Source: Bacillus sp. OV322 (GTDB lineage Bacteria > Bacillota > Bacilli > Bacillales > DSM-1321). From it: a DNA stretch of 64,000 nucleotides. The notes beneath the pieces were generated by a model, which did no database searches, had not been told where the DNA came from, and saw nothing but the letters and a program-made list of their open reading frames with translations. Location of the stretch: positions 124,001 through 188,000 of the forward strand of contig NZ_FOMA01000002.1 in the NCBI RefSeq assembly GCF_900112495.1. The letters are read 5' to 3'. Positions 36,408-45,570 of this stretch are shown here, piece by piece (within the stretch, counting starts at the first letter, position 1; every line of letters begins with the position of its first letter). The position numbers and the translations under genes were made by a program.

Positions 36408-37601
36408 ATGGAAGACAACACTTATTATAAGGGCATCCTTCACATAGGCTCTCTTTTAAACCATGCGGGAATACCCTATGAGTTTACCGGGGCTTCAGCA
36501 CTTTTGCTTCAGGGGGTCATTTTGGAGGATGAAGATAGAATAACCGTAAGCGTACAATGGGATCTTCTTCAGCAGGCATATAGCCTTTTTGAAACCTTCC
36601 AGCCTTCTGAACTCGTGAAAACGCCGGAAAAAGCAGAGTTTTATCTTAAGATCAACCAAATAGAAGCGGTAATAAGCTTCTTTTACAATACCACTGTTAA
36701 AACGGATCCATACCGGATAGCCATTCAGCATGGCGGCGAAGAGATCTGGTGCCGTTCACTTTACAGCCATTTATACGATAAAGAAATGAATAGATTCAGC
36801 AGCAGCATCCATGCGCATCTATTGAAGCAGCAGCAGGGGTTCACCGAGCATAATGAGCAGGCCTGGAACCAGAATAATTATCTGGCGCTTATTAACAGGT
36901 ACGGGCGCCCGGAAGATATGGCAGAAAAAATCAGGCAGAATCCTGCTTGGAGGCTGCATCCCTTCTATAAATATTTAGGTGATCTTAATGGAAAGAAAGT
37001 AGCCCATTTGATGGGGTCAAATGGAGTGAAAGCAGCAGCACTGGCATTACTGGGTGCAGAGGTTACGGTGGCTGATTTCTCAAAAGAAAATAAAGCATTC
37101 GCAGAAGAACTGGCAGCTTCCTGCGGAGTCGATATAAACTATATCGTTTCAGATGTTCTTTCGCTGCCGCAAGCAGAGCTTGGCGGAAAATATGACCTTG
37201 TTTTAATGGAGCTTGGCGTTCTGCATTATGTAATCGACCTTCAGCCGTTAGCAGAGGTTATCAGGGCCTTGCTGAAGAAGGGCGGAAGATTTGTCCTTCA
37301 TGAGTTTCATCCTATTTCAACGAAGCTGATTTCCTCTTCAGGAAAAAAGCATAAAGTAACCGGCAATTATTTTGATCCGGAGATTGAAAATAATAGGGTG
37401 GCATTTACCAAGCATATGCCCGAGCAAGAGCAGGAAAGCCTGTCAAATGTTGTCCAAAGAAAATGGACCATAGGCGAGCTGATTACGGCAATTGGCCAAT
37501 CAGGACTTGTAATCAAGGTGCTGGAGGAGGAGCCGAATCATAAAATCCACGATATCGGGCTTCCAAAAACCTACACACTTGTCTGTGAAAAAACATATTA
37601 A
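36408..37601 (+). CDS. SAM-dependent methyltransferase with N-terminal nucleotidyltransferase-like domain
   Basis: A 397-residue protein in two parts. Residues about 8-125 (LHIGSLLNHAGIPYEFTGAS, RITVSVQWDLLQQAYSLFE) look like a nucleotidyltransferase-fold domain of the type that aligns a small substrate, without an obvious catalytic GS/DxD pair. Residues about 190-395 are a class I methyltransferase: KKVAHLMGSNGVKAAALALL is the SAM-binding motif I, AEVTVADFS carries the acidic ribose ligand, and KYDLVLMELGVLHYV is motif IV. The C-terminal part suggests a small-molecule substrate. Start ATG 36408 follows GGGGGATAGG. Function unknown; monocistronic, just before a SAM riboswitch. Confidence 0.75.
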   Translation: MEDNTYYKGILHIGSLLNHAGIPYEFTGASALLLQGVILEDEDRITVSVQWDLLQQAYSLFETFQPSELVKTPEKAEFYLKINQIEAVISFFYNTTVKTDPYRIAIQHGGEEIWCRSLYSHLYDKEMNRFSSSIHAHLLKQQQGFTEHNEQAWNQNNYLALINRYGRPEDMAEKIRQNPAWRLHPFYKYLGDLNGKKVAHLMGSNGVKAAALALLGAEVTVADFSKENKAFAEELAASCGVDINYIVSDVLSLPQAELGGKYDLVLMELGVLHYVIDLQPLAEVIRALLKKGGRFVLHEFHPISTKLISSSGKKHKVTGNYFDPEIENNRVAFTKHMPEQEQESLSNVVQRKWTIGELITAIGQSGLVIKVLEEEPNHKIHDIGLPKTYTLVCEKTY

Positions 37602-37631
37602 TGTATTATTGAAAATTATCTAACAATAAAG

Positions 37632-37661
37632 TTGACGGATAACCAAGGTTCGTAGTAGGAT
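37632..37661 (+). promoter_or_regulatory. Promoter of the SAM-riboswitch operon
   Basis: TTGACG (37632-37637) and TAGGAT (37656-37661) with an 18-base spacer, about 25 bases before the aptamer. Confidence 0.5.
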
Positions 37662-37686
37662 TAATTTATGTGAAAATTGAATAGTA

Positions 37687-37832
37687 CTTATCGAGAGAGG
37701 TGGAGGGACTGGCCCTTTGAAGCCCGGCAGCCGCTGACATAGTCAGAATGGTGCCAATTCCAGCAGAGTCATGCACTCTGGCAGATAAGCAGGGGATAAA
37801 TCGAAACTTCTTCTTATCGGGGGAAGTTTTTT
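37687..37832 (+). ncRNA. SAM-I riboswitch (S-box) with terminator
   Basis: CTTATCGAGAGAGGTGGAGG, then GACTGGCCCTTTGAAGCCCG and GGTGCCAATTCCAGCAG, closing with GATAAG at 37784-37789, are the hallmark S-box segments. AAACTTC...GAAGTTTTTTT at 37805-37832 is the expression-platform terminator. High S-adenosylmethionine should stop transcription of the two genes downstream, tying them to sulfur status. Confidence 0.95.
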
Positions 37833-37886
37833 TGTTTTCTTTTATTCAAGATGCAGGCAGAATTGAATGGAAAAGGAGATAGAGAG

Positions 37887-38936
37887 ATGAAATTTGGATT
37901 TTGGCTTCCCATCTTTGGCGGATGGCTTCGAAATGTAGATGATGAAAACATGCCGCCAACCTTTGAATATGCAAAAACTGTCATCCAGGCTGCAGAACAG
38001 TGGGGATATGATACGACGTTGATTGCTGAACTTTACTTAAATGATATAAAAGGGCCTGAACAAGATTCCCTTGAGGCCTGGACTACGGCAGCAGGGCTTG
38101 CTGCAGTGACCGAAAAAATTGAAATCATGACCGCTGTCAGGCCTGGATTCCATAATCCGGCTGTTACAGCAAAAATGGCAGCGAATATCGACCAGATCAG
38201 CAATGGCCGATTCACGCTGAATATTGTTTCTGCCTGGTGGGAGGAAGAGGCTCGCCAGTATGGGGGAATCTTTACGGCCCATGACGAACGATATGACCGC
38301 ACGGAAGAATTCATTGATGTTATTCAGGGCTTATGGAAAGAAGATATCTTTTCCTATAAGGGAAAGTACTATGATATCAAAGACGCCCATTTAAGCCCAA
38401 AACCGGTGCAGCGGCCTAATCCAATCCTATATGCCGGCGGTGAAAGTGAACGCGGCAAACAGGTGATAACCGGCAAATGTGACGCATATGTGATGCATGG
38501 CGGGACAGTTGAGGAAATCAGAGGTAAAATTCAGGGAATGAAGGAAAGACGGGCAGAATCAGGAAAACAGCCTTTCTCTTCTTTTGGATTGGCCGCATAT
38601 GTAATCTGCAGGGACAGTGAAGAAAAAGCACAGGAAGAACTTAAGAGAATTACGGATGTTAAAGAATCCAGTGCTTATGCCGGATACAATGATTTCGTTA
38701 ATAAGTCGCAGCTTGAGCAGCAGGTCAAGCTTTATGATTATTCTGTTTCCAACAGGGGATTGCGCCCGAACCTTATTGGGACTCCAGAACAGATTGCGGA
38801 GCGTATCATTGAATTTGAAGAAGCGGGAGTAGATTTGCTTTTGCTTCAGTTTTCACCGCAGCTGGAAGAAATGGAGCGATTCGCGAAACAGGTAAAACCG
38901 CTTGTGGAGAAAAAACGCCAAAAAACAAAAGCCTGA
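37887..38936 (+). CDS. LLM-class flavin-dependent monooxygenase (SsuD/SfnG-like)
   Basis: A 349-residue TIM-barrel flavoprotein, opening MKFGFWLPIFGGWLRNVDDE. RPGFHNPAVTAKMAANIDQI, NIVSAWWEEEARQYGG and YAGGESERGKQVITGKCDAY are typical of alkanesulfonate/dimethylsulfone monooxygenases that release sulfite from organosulfur compounds using FMNH2 and O2. ATG 37887 follows AAAAGGAGAT; the frame extends 36 bases upstream without a site. Control by the SAM riboswitch supports a role in sulfur scavenging, but no flavin reductase or sulfonate ABC transporter is adjacent. The partner gene encodes an ATP-grasp ligase. Confidence 0.87.
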   Translation: MKFGFWLPIFGGWLRNVDDENMPPTFEYAKTVIQAAEQWGYDTTLIAELYLNDIKGPEQDSLEAWTTAAGLAAVTEKIEIMTAVRPGFHNPAVTAKMAANIDQISNGRFTLNIVSAWWEEEARQYGGIFTAHDERYDRTEEFIDVIQGLWKEDIFSYKGKYYDIKDAHLSPKPVQRPNPILYAGGESERGKQVITGKCDAYVMHGGTVEEIRGKIQGMKERRAESGKQPFSSFGLAAYVICRDSEEKAQEELKRITDVKESSAYAGYNDFVNKSQLEQQVKLYDYSVSNRGLRPNLIGTPEQIAERIIEFEEAGVDLLLLQFSPQLEEMERFAKQVKPLVEKKRQKTKA

Positions 38937-38974
38937 CGGTCAAGTTTTGAAGCTTATAACAGGAGGCTATAATA

Positions 38975-39925
38975 ATGAGCAAAATATACATCATTCACGA
39001 AAACAGCGAATGGACAGAGCATCTGACAAACAGATTGAACGAACTGAACCTGCCTTATGAAGAGTGGCATCTTGACCATGGACTGGTGGACTTATCCCAG
39101 GAGCCGCCGGAAGGCGTGTTTTACAGCAGAATGAGCGCTTCTTCCCATACAAGGGGCCACCGTTTTGCGCCTGAACTTACCGAGTCGGTCTTGGCATGGC
39201 TTGAGCAGCACGGACGGAAGGTCCTGAACGGCAGCCGTGCTCTCCGATTGGAAGTGAGCAAGGTCAATCAATACACAGCACTAGCCAGCCATGGCATTAA
39301 AACGCCTAAAACCATTGCTGCAGCCGGGAGAGATATGATTATAGAAGCAGCCGGGAAGCTGGGTGCAGAATCCTTTATCACCAAACATAACCGTGCCGGA
39401 AAGGGACTTGGGGTCCAGCTGTTCCATTCCATTGATGCATTGAAGCAATATGTGGATGGCCCTGATTTTGAAGAACCGGTCGATGGCATTACATTGATTC
39501 AGGAATATATCAAATCCCCTGAGCCATATATCACCCGCTGTGAATTTGTTGGCGGAAAATTTGTGTATGCTGTCCGTGTCGACACTTCTGAGGGCTTTGA
39601 GCTATGCCCGGCGGACGCATGCCAGATTGGCGATTTATTCTGCCCTGTTGGGGAAGAGGTTCCTGAAAAGCCTAAATTCCAGGTTATTGAAGGTTTCCGG
39701 GAGCCCATTATCGAGCAATACGAAACGTTCCTGAAAGAAAATCAAATTGCTGTTGCCGGGATTGAATTTATCAGAAACAGTGAAGGGGAAATCTTCACAT
39801 ATGACATTAATACAAATACAAATTATAACAGCGATGCAGAAAAAGCGGCAGGGAAATTTGGCATGCTGGAATTAGCCAGGCTATTGGGCAATGAATTGAA
39901 AATAGTGGAACCAGCCCGTTTATAA
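38975..39925 (+). CDS. RimK-like ATP-grasp ligase
   Basis: A 316-residue ATP-grasp protein. After an N-terminal Rossmann-like part (VFYSRMSASSHTRGHRFAPE), LRLEVSKVNQYTALASHGIK and AESFITKHNRAGKGLGVQLF form the ATP-binding lobe; IEFIRNSEGEIFTYDINTNT carries the Mg-binding Asp/Asn. Such enzymes join a carboxylate to an amine, for instance glutamate to a protein or peptide. The substrate is unknown. AGGAGG precedes ATG 38975, 38 bases after the monooxygenase stop, so both genes share the SAM-riboswitch transcript. Terminator follows. Confidence 0.85.
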   Translation: MSKIYIIHENSEWTEHLTNRLNELNLPYEEWHLDHGLVDLSQEPPEGVFYSRMSASSHTRGHRFAPELTESVLAWLEQHGRKVLNGSRALRLEVSKVNQYTALASHGIKTPKTIAAAGRDMIIEAAGKLGAESFITKHNRAGKGLGVQLFHSIDALKQYVDGPDFEEPVDGITLIQEYIKSPEPYITRCEFVGGKFVYAVRVDTSEGFELCPADACQIGDLFCPVGEEVPEKPKFQVIEGFREPIIEQYETFLKENQIAVAGIEFIRNSEGEIFTYDINTNTNYNSDAEKAAGKFGMLELARLLGNELKIVEPARL

Positions 39926-39941
39926 GATATTCATATACAGC

Positions 39942-39977
39942 AAAAACCATCTTTGGGGCACCCAAAGATGGTTTTTG
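39942..39977. terminator. Bidirectional terminator between the ATP-grasp and ABC-F genes
   Basis: AAAAACCATCTTTGGG-GCA-CCCAAAGATGGTTTTTG between convergent genes. Confidence 0.93.
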
Positions 39978-40005
39978 TTTATAACAGTTAAGGCTATTAA
40001 AAGAG

Positions 40006-41562
40006 TCAGCTTTGGCCTTCATTCGCCCAATCTTCCACGTTCCATACCTTTGTCACCCAATCCTCATAGAAATCAGGCTCATGGCAGACAAGGACAATAG
40101 TGCCTTTATAGGCTTTCATGGCGCGCTTAAGCTCTTCTTTAGCTACAATATCCAAGTGGTTGGTCGGCTCATCAAACAAAAGCCAGTTGCTTTCTGTCAG
40201 CATTAGCTTGCATAAGCGGACCTTTGCCTGTTCACCTCCGCTCAGCTGGTTCAGCGGGCGGGTTATGTGATCATTTTTCAAGCCGACCCTTGCAAGGATT
40301 CCTCTTACCTGAGGCTGCTCCAGACTCGGGAATGCATTCCAAATTTCGTCAAGCGGCGTGGTGCCTGCAGCTTTCACTTCCTGTTCGAAATAAGAAGGGA
40401 AAAGGAAATCGCCAAGGATGACCTTGCCGCTAATGGGCTTAATTTTGCCGAGAATGGTTTTTAGCAGTGTGGACTTCCCGACACCGTTGCTACCGACCAC
40501 TGCAATTTTGTCTCCGCGTTCAATCGTTGTTGTAAGCTTAGGGAAGAGCGGGCGGTCATATCCAATTTCTAATGCTTCACCCTCGAACACAAACCTGCTG
40601 CTCCCTCGCGACTCTTTAAAATCAAAGGTAGGCTTCATGGCCGTTTCAGGACGGTCGATTCGTTCGATTTTTTCAAGCTGCTTCTGTCTGCTCTTTGCGC
40701 GGCCTGTTGTTGAATAGCGTGCTTTATTTTTCGCTATGAAATCTTCCTGCTTCTTGATGAATTCCTGCTGTTTTTCATAGGCATGGATATGCTGATTTTT
40801 ATTGATTTCAGCTAATTCCAGGAATTTTTCATAGGTAGCTGTATAACGAGTCAGTTTGGAGAATTCGAGATGAAAGATAACGTCAACTACGCCATTCATA
40901 AATTCCGTGTCGTGGGAAATTAAAAGATAGGCATGCGGATATTCCTTCAAATAGTTGCTTAGCCAGCGGATATGCTCGACATCCAGATAGTTGGTAGGTT
41001 CATCTAATAAAAGAACCTCAGGCTGCTCCAATAACAGCTTGGCGAGCAGAACCTTAGTACGCTGCCCGCCGCTAAGAGCAGAAACATCGCGGTCAAGTCC
41101 AATGGCATCCAGGCCAAGTCCGCGTGCAGCTTCTTCTACCTTGATATCAAGATTATAAAAGCCGCCTGCTTCCAGCTTGTCCTGAATGACACCCATCTGT
41201 TCCAAAAGCTCTTCAAGCTCTTCCGGAGAAGCTGTCCCCATCTTCTCTGTAACTTCATTCAGGGCCTTTTCCTCTTCAAACAGCGGAAGAAAGGCAGCTC
41301 TTAAAACATCACGGATGGTCTTTCCCTTCGTAAGCACGGTATGCTGATCCAAGTATCCGTATACGACGCCCGGAGTCCATTCCAACCGTCCTGTATCATG
41401 AATTAAATGTCCGGTAATGATATTCATTAAAGTAGATTTGCCGACGCCATTCGCGCCGACCAGGCCAACATGTTCACTAGCCATTAAACGAAAGGAAACA
41501 TCCTTGAACAATGTACGGTCGCCGAAGCTATGGCCCAATTTATCTATAGAAAGTAAGCTCAT
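40006..41562 (-). CDS. ABC-F family ATPase (YkpA/YbiT type)
   Basis: A 518-residue cytosolic protein with two ABC ATPase domains and no membrane segment. Walker A motifs VGANGVGKST (about residues 35-44) and VGSNGVGKST (about 350-359); signatures LSGGQRTKVLLAK and LSGGEQAKVRLCK; Walker B LLLDEPTNYLD and LLFDEPTNHLD. The inter-domain linker is charged (KARYSTTGRAKSRQKQLEKI). It is most like B. subtilis YkpA and so probably a translation factor rather than a classical antibiotic-resistance ABC-F. ATG 41562 follows GGAGG; the longer open frame (to 41691) lacks a site. Confidence 0.9.
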   Translation of the reverse strand: MSLLSIDKLGHSFGDRTLFKDVSFRLMASEHVGLVGANGVGKSTLMNIITGHLIHDTGRLEWTPGVVYGYLDQHTVLTKGKTIRDVLRAAFLPLFEEEKALNEVTEKMGTASPEELEELLEQMGVIQDKLEAGGFYNLDIKVEEAARGLGLDAIGLDRDVSALSGGQRTKVLLAKLLLEQPEVLLLDEPTNYLDVEHIRWLSNYLKEYPHAYLLISHDTEFMNGVVDVIFHLEFSKLTRYTATYEKFLELAEINKNQHIHAYEKQQEFIKKQEDFIAKNKARYSTTGRAKSRQKQLEKIERIDRPETAMKPTFDFKESRGSSRFVFEGEALEIGYDRPLFPKLTTTIERGDKIAVVGSNGVGKSTLLKTILGKIKPISGKVILGDFLFPSYFEQEVKAAGTTPLDEIWNAFPSLEQPQVRGILARVGLKNDHITRPLNQLSGGEQAKVRLCKLMLTESNWLLFDEPTNHLDIVAKEELKRAMKAYKGTIVLVCHEPDFYEDWVTKVWNVEDWANEGQS

Positions 41563-41953
41563 TATTTGTGAACCTCCAATATTTATTAAAACATCCATAG
41601 TCCATCTTACTAAAATCCGTGATAGATTGCTATCCTTGCTTGCCAGCCCGCCCAAAAATACCAGAAACAGCAAGGAAGCACCAATCGACAAATTTCTCGG
41701 GAAATAATTGTTGAATTATATGTTTGTAAATGTGATTTGCTGATTACAGGGGTACACTTGGCTGCAGGGAGCTCGCCGGGCTGGCCTCAAAATGGAAGCT
41801 TTCGTACCGGAAATCAGCAGACAAGTATAACAGACCCAAGTTATTGTGAGCCATGTAAGTTACATCCCATATCGTCGCTCTCCAAAGCAATTTATGAGAT
41901 AATGGAAGGGAACAAACATTTCTTGAATTTTAGGAAATTGAAAGGATGTTATG
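41563..41953. other. Divergent intergenic region ABC-F to topB
   Basis: About 390 bases, no credible gene. On the minus strand a TATAAT (41720-41715) would give the ABC-F gene a leader of about 140 bases with CTTCCTTGC and GCAAGCAAGG able to pair; ABC-F leaders are often regulatory, but nothing specific is recognised. GATAAT near 41893 may be the -10 of topB. Confidence 0.3.
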
Positions 41954-44140
41954 ATGAGTAAAACACTTATACTGGCTGAAAAACCTTCAGTCGGAAGAGA
42001 TATAGCTAAAGTGCTGAATAGCCATAAAAAAGGAAACGGTTTTTTTGAGGGAGATCAATATATTGTCACTTGGGCGCTGGGACATTTAGTTACCCATGCA
42101 GATCCTGAGGCGTACGATGAAAAGTATAAAGCTTGGAAGCTAGAGGACCTGCCGATGCTGCCCGACTCTTTGAAATTGGTAGTCATCAAACAGACCTCAA
42201 AGCAGTTTCAGGCCGTCAAAACCCAACTGAACCGGAAAGATGTTAAGGATGTCGTTATCGCGACAGACGCCGGCCGTGAAGGAGAGCTTGTCGCAAGGTG
42301 GATCCTTGAGAAGGCCCATGTCAAAAAGCCCGTCAAGCGCCTGTGGATTTCATCTGTGACCGACAAAGCAATCAAAGACGGATTCCGCAAGCTAAAGGAT
42401 GGAAGGGAATATGAAAACCTTTATGCTTCTGCGGTTGCAAGGGCGGAAGCCGACTGGATCGTAGGCATGAATGCGACAAGGGCGCTTACAACCAAATATA
42501 ATGCCCAATTATCCTGCGGCAGGGTACAGACCCCGACACTTGCCATGATTGCGAAAAGAGAGGAAGAAATAAAGAGCTTCAGCCCGAAGCCTTATTACGG
42601 GTTAAAAGCGGTTGCCTCTAATATGCATTTGGTCTGGCAGGATGGAAAAACAAAGGATACCCGCACATTTGAAAAAGAGAAGGCAGAAAGCATCCTGGCT
42701 AAGGCAAGAAACCAAAGCGCCGAGGTGGCAGACGTTGATAAGACGACTAAAAAATCCTTTGCTCCGCAGCTTTACGATTTGACGGAGCTTCAGAGGGATG
42801 CGAATAAAAAGTTCGGGTACTCTGCAAAGGAAACACTGTCCATTATGCAGGGGCTGTATGAAAGCCATAAGGCCTTAACCTATCCGAGAACCGACTCAAG
42901 GCATTTATCTTCGGATATTGTTGATACCTTAAAGGAACGGCTTGAAGCTGTTAGGGTGAAGCCGTATGCCATGCTCGCTTCCAAAATTCTCAGAAGCCCC
43001 ATTAAAGTGAACAAATCGTTTGTTGATGACAGCAGAGTATCAGATCATCATGCCATCATACCGACTGAACAAACGCCTATCATGAGTAAATTAAGCGACA
43101 AGGAATATAAAATATATGATTTGGTTGTCAGAAGATTTCTTGCTGTGCTCCTGCCACCTTTTGAATATGAGCAGACAACCATCAAAGCAATAATCGGAGG
43201 AGAAGTTTTTGCAGCCAGGGGCAAAGTGGCGTTACATTCCGGATGGAAGGAAGCATATGATCATCAAACAGATGAAGAAGACTCTAATGACGGTCTCCTG
43301 GAACAAATGCTGCCTTCCGTGACAAAGGGCGATGTGCTGAAGATTACAAACCTCTCTATGACCAATGGGGAAACAAAGCCGCCTGAGCCGCTGAATGAAG
43401 CCACCCTGCTTTCTGCCATGGAAAATCCATCGAAATACATGAGCGGTGAACGAAAGGATCTTATAAAGACACTGGGTGAAACCGGCGGAATCGGAACCGT
43501 TGCAACCCGTGCAGATGTGATTGAGAAACTTTTTAACACCTTCTTAATTGAGAAAAAGGGAAAAGGGATATTTGTCACCTCCAAAGGCAAACAGCTTCTT
43601 GACCTCGCACCGGATGAACTGCGCTCGCCGGCGTTGACAGCCCAGTGGGAGCAGAAACTGACTGCCATTGCAAAAGGGCAGCTTCCTAAGCAGGCATTCA
43701 TCAGCGAGATGAAGGCATACGCCAAGGATATAGTCACAGATATCAAAAACAGCAGCAAGAAGTTCAAGCATGACAATCTGACAGGAACTAAATGTCCTGA
43801 TTGCGGAAAACTGCTGCTTGAGGTAAATGGGAAAAAAGGAAAGATGCTCGTCTGCCAGGACAGGGAATGCGGATACCGAAAAGGAGTTTCCCGGGCGACA
43901 AACGCAAGATGCCCGCAATGCCATAAAAAGATGGAAATGCGCGGCCAGGGTGAGGCACAGACCTTTGTCTGCAAGTGCGGCTATCATGAGAAGCTTTCCT
44001 CTTTTAATAAAAGAAGAGGCAAAGGCAAAGACCAAAAAGCATCCAAAAAAGACGTATCAAGCTATCTGAACAAGCAAAATAAAGATGAACCAATCAATAC
44101 GGCTCTAGCCGATGCACTTGCTAAACTAAAGTTTGATTAA
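41954..44140 (+). CDS. topB: DNA topoisomerase III
   Basis: A 728-residue type IA topoisomerase that decatenates and relaxes DNA through a 5'-phosphotyrosine. Residues 1-140 are the Toprim domain (TLILAEKPSVGRDIAKVL and the acidic VIATDAGREGEL); the active Tyr is in YESHKALTYPRTDSRHLSSD at about residue 310. The C-terminus adds zinc-ribbon motifs, CPDCGKLLLE with CQDRECGY, and CPQCHKK with CKCGY, more than in E. coli TopB. ATG 41954 lies seven bases after AAAGGA; ATG 41951 is adjacent. Housekeeping gene, monocistronic with terminator. Confidence 0.95.
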   Translation: MSKTLILAEKPSVGRDIAKVLNSHKKGNGFFEGDQYIVTWALGHLVTHADPEAYDEKYKAWKLEDLPMLPDSLKLVVIKQTSKQFQAVKTQLNRKDVKDVVIATDAGREGELVARWILEKAHVKKPVKRLWISSVTDKAIKDGFRKLKDGREYENLYASAVARAEADWIVGMNATRALTTKYNAQLSCGRVQTPTLAMIAKREEEIKSFSPKPYYGLKAVASNMHLVWQDGKTKDTRTFEKEKAESILAKARNQSAEVADVDKTTKKSFAPQLYDLTELQRDANKKFGYSAKETLSIMQGLYESHKALTYPRTDSRHLSSDIVDTLKERLEAVRVKPYAMLASKILRSPIKVNKSFVDDSRVSDHHAIIPTEQTPIMSKLSDKEYKIYDLVVRRFLAVLLPPFEYEQTTIKAIIGGEVFAARGKVALHSGWKEAYDHQTDEEDSNDGLLEQMLPSVTKGDVLKITNLSMTNGETKPPEPLNEATLLSAMENPSKYMSGERKDLIKTLGETGGIGTVATRADVIEKLFNTFLIEKKGKGIFVTSKGKQLLDLAPDELRSPALTAQWEQKLTAIAKGQLPKQAFISEMKAYAKDIVTDIKNSSKKFKHDNLTGTKCPDCGKLLLEVNGKKGKMLVCQDRECGYRKGVSRATNARCPQCHKKMEMRGQGEAQTFVCKCGYHEKLSSFNKRRGKGKDQKASKKDVSSYLNKQNKDEPINTALADALAKLKFD

Positions 44141-44143
44141 CTC

Positions 44144-44180
44144 AAAAAAGGATGGAGCAGATTTGCTTCATCCTTTTTTT
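44144..44180 (+). terminator. Terminator of topB
   Basis: AAAAAAGGATG-AGCA / TGCT-CATCCTTTTTTT with small bulges; A and T runs on both sides. Confidence 0.88.
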
Positions 44181-44236
44181 ATCGCGTCAGGGATCAGATT
44201 GGGCCCCTACAGACTGTGATACATAAAGGAAAAGCC

Positions 44237-44785
44237 TTATGCCTTATCATCTATTCTTTTGCGCCTGGGCCAAAGTGAATAGCTGAAGCTGTATAGGAAG
44301 TCGATTGCAAGAGCAATAGACCACCATTTAATTAGCTTCTGTATTTCTTCAGTACTGTCAGAATCGCCAATATATAGAATCATTCCGTACATCAGTGCAA
44401 TGCCGATCATCCAGGATAAAAAGTGCCTGAACCATCCTATGCGTTCAGCGCGTGCATGCCCGGATCCGAATTTAGGAGCTTTTTCCGGTATGGGACCATC
44501 AGCCATCCAATAAGAGAATCTCTGATCCATCCATTTAATCATGGAATGGCCAAACCCTGCTGTTACACCTATATATACAGCAGATAAGGCATGGAATATA
44601 GTTGCCGGAGCTCCATTTTTTAAGTCGATCACTGTGAAAATAAGTAAAAGCAAGTCTATGATGGGTGTGCATAATAAAACCATTCCGCCTATTTTTCTCT
44701 GTTTAAGGACATAGCGGATAAACAGCCCTCCAAGGACTATCAGCCAAAATCCAGCTTCACAAACTAAAATGAGCCAACCAATCAA
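44237..44785 (-). CDS. Membrane protein divergent from a TetR regulator
   Basis: A 182-residue protein with about five hydrophobic helices (residues 3-24, 35-54, 60-80, 124-142, 150-170) and a polar central loop (PIPEKAPKFGSGHARAERIG). No family name can be given with certainty; similar Bacillus proteins are annotated as hypothetical or YmcC-like. It shares its promoter region with the TetR gene, which probably represses it. Confidence 0.65.
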   Translation of the reverse strand: MIGWLILVCEAGFWLIVLGGLFIRYVLKQRKIGGMVLLCTPIIDLLLLIFTVIDLKNGAPATIFHALSAVYIGVTAGFGHSMIKWMDQRFSYWMADGPIPEKAPKFGSGHARAERIGWFRHFLSWMIGIALMYGMILYIGDSDSTEEIQKLIKWWSIALAIDFLYSFSYSLWPRRKRIDDKA

Positions 44786-44799
44786 TATTCCTCACTCCT

Positions 44800-44847
44800 T
44801 TTTTAATACAAATGTATTAAAAACATAATAGCACAGCTGTATTAAAA
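44800..44847. promoter_or_regulatory. TetR-type operator in the divergent promoter
   Basis: TTTTTAATACA-AA-TGTATTAAAAA is a perfect 11-bp inverted repeat (44800-44823). One arm, TGTATTAAAA, recurs at 44838-44847. It sits between the divergent membrane-protein and TetR genes, where an autoregulating repressor would bind. Confidence 0.7.
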
Positions 44848-44872
44848 CAATCAATGGTGATATAATAAAAAT

Positions 44873-45472
44873 ATGCCAAAAATAGTTGATCATCAAAAAC
44901 AAAAAGAAAAATTAGCCGAAGCAGCCTGGCGGATCATTGCTGAAGAAGGGATGGAGCATGCTACCGTCAGAAGAGTCGCTAAAGAAGCAGGCATCTCGCT
45001 TGGGTCGCTGCGTCATTATTTTCCTACACAATCAGAACTGCTCCTTTTTTCAATGCAGCTAGTATTGGAACGAATAAGAAAAAGGGCAAGCAGCTTGAAA
45101 CTTGACGGCCCGCCGGTAGAAGACATGAAACTGATCTTAAGAGAAATCCTGCCTGTGGATGAACAAAAAAGGTATGAAACGGAGGTATGGCTTGCTTTTA
45201 CAGTGAAAGCGATGAGTGAACCCTCACTCCGCAAATTCAGTAATGAAATCTATGAAGAAACGAAATCTGCCATTTTCTTCATCATACAATCACTTGAAAA
45301 CCTTGGGCTTGCATCCCCCAATCTCGATGTATTTCTTGAAACAGAGCGGCTGTATGCTCTTATAGATGGACTAGCATTACATCACCTGCAAAAGGGAGAT
45401 GAAGTCACACCAAAGCTTATGGAGTCTGTAATTGAACTTCATCTAGAAAGTCTTTGCAGAAGAAATTCTTGA
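44873..45472 (+). CDS. TetR/AcrR-family transcriptional regulator
   Basis: A 199-residue regulator. The N-terminal HTH covers about residues 8-55 (AEEGMEHATVRRVAKEAGIS then LGSLRHYFPTQSELL); the C-terminal all-helical domain is for ligand binding and dimerisation and resembles the C-terminal domain of BetI-like proteins. The ligand is unknown. Divergent from 44237-44785 with a perfect palindrome between them. Confidence 0.88.
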   Translation: MPKIVDHQKQKEKLAEAAWRIIAEEGMEHATVRRVAKEAGISLGSLRHYFPTQSELLLFSMQLVLERIRKRASSLKLDGPPVEDMKLILREILPVDEQKRYETEVWLAFTVKAMSEPSLRKFSNEIYEETKSAIFFIIQSLENLGLASPNLDVFLETERLYALIDGLALHHLQKGDEVTPKLMESVIELHLESLCRRNS

Positions 45473-45570
45473 AAGGAAAATCCAGGGCATCACTAAGTTT
45501 CATAACTTGCTTATACGGGAAGTAAGGATGAAATGAGATGGTGTTATACGAAAAAGACTCTGGCTGTTAA

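Noticed and set aside
40006-41562. Antibiotic-resistance ABC-F protein
   Set aside because: Sequence is closest to the housekeeping YkpA/YbiT branch, and no resistance context is present.
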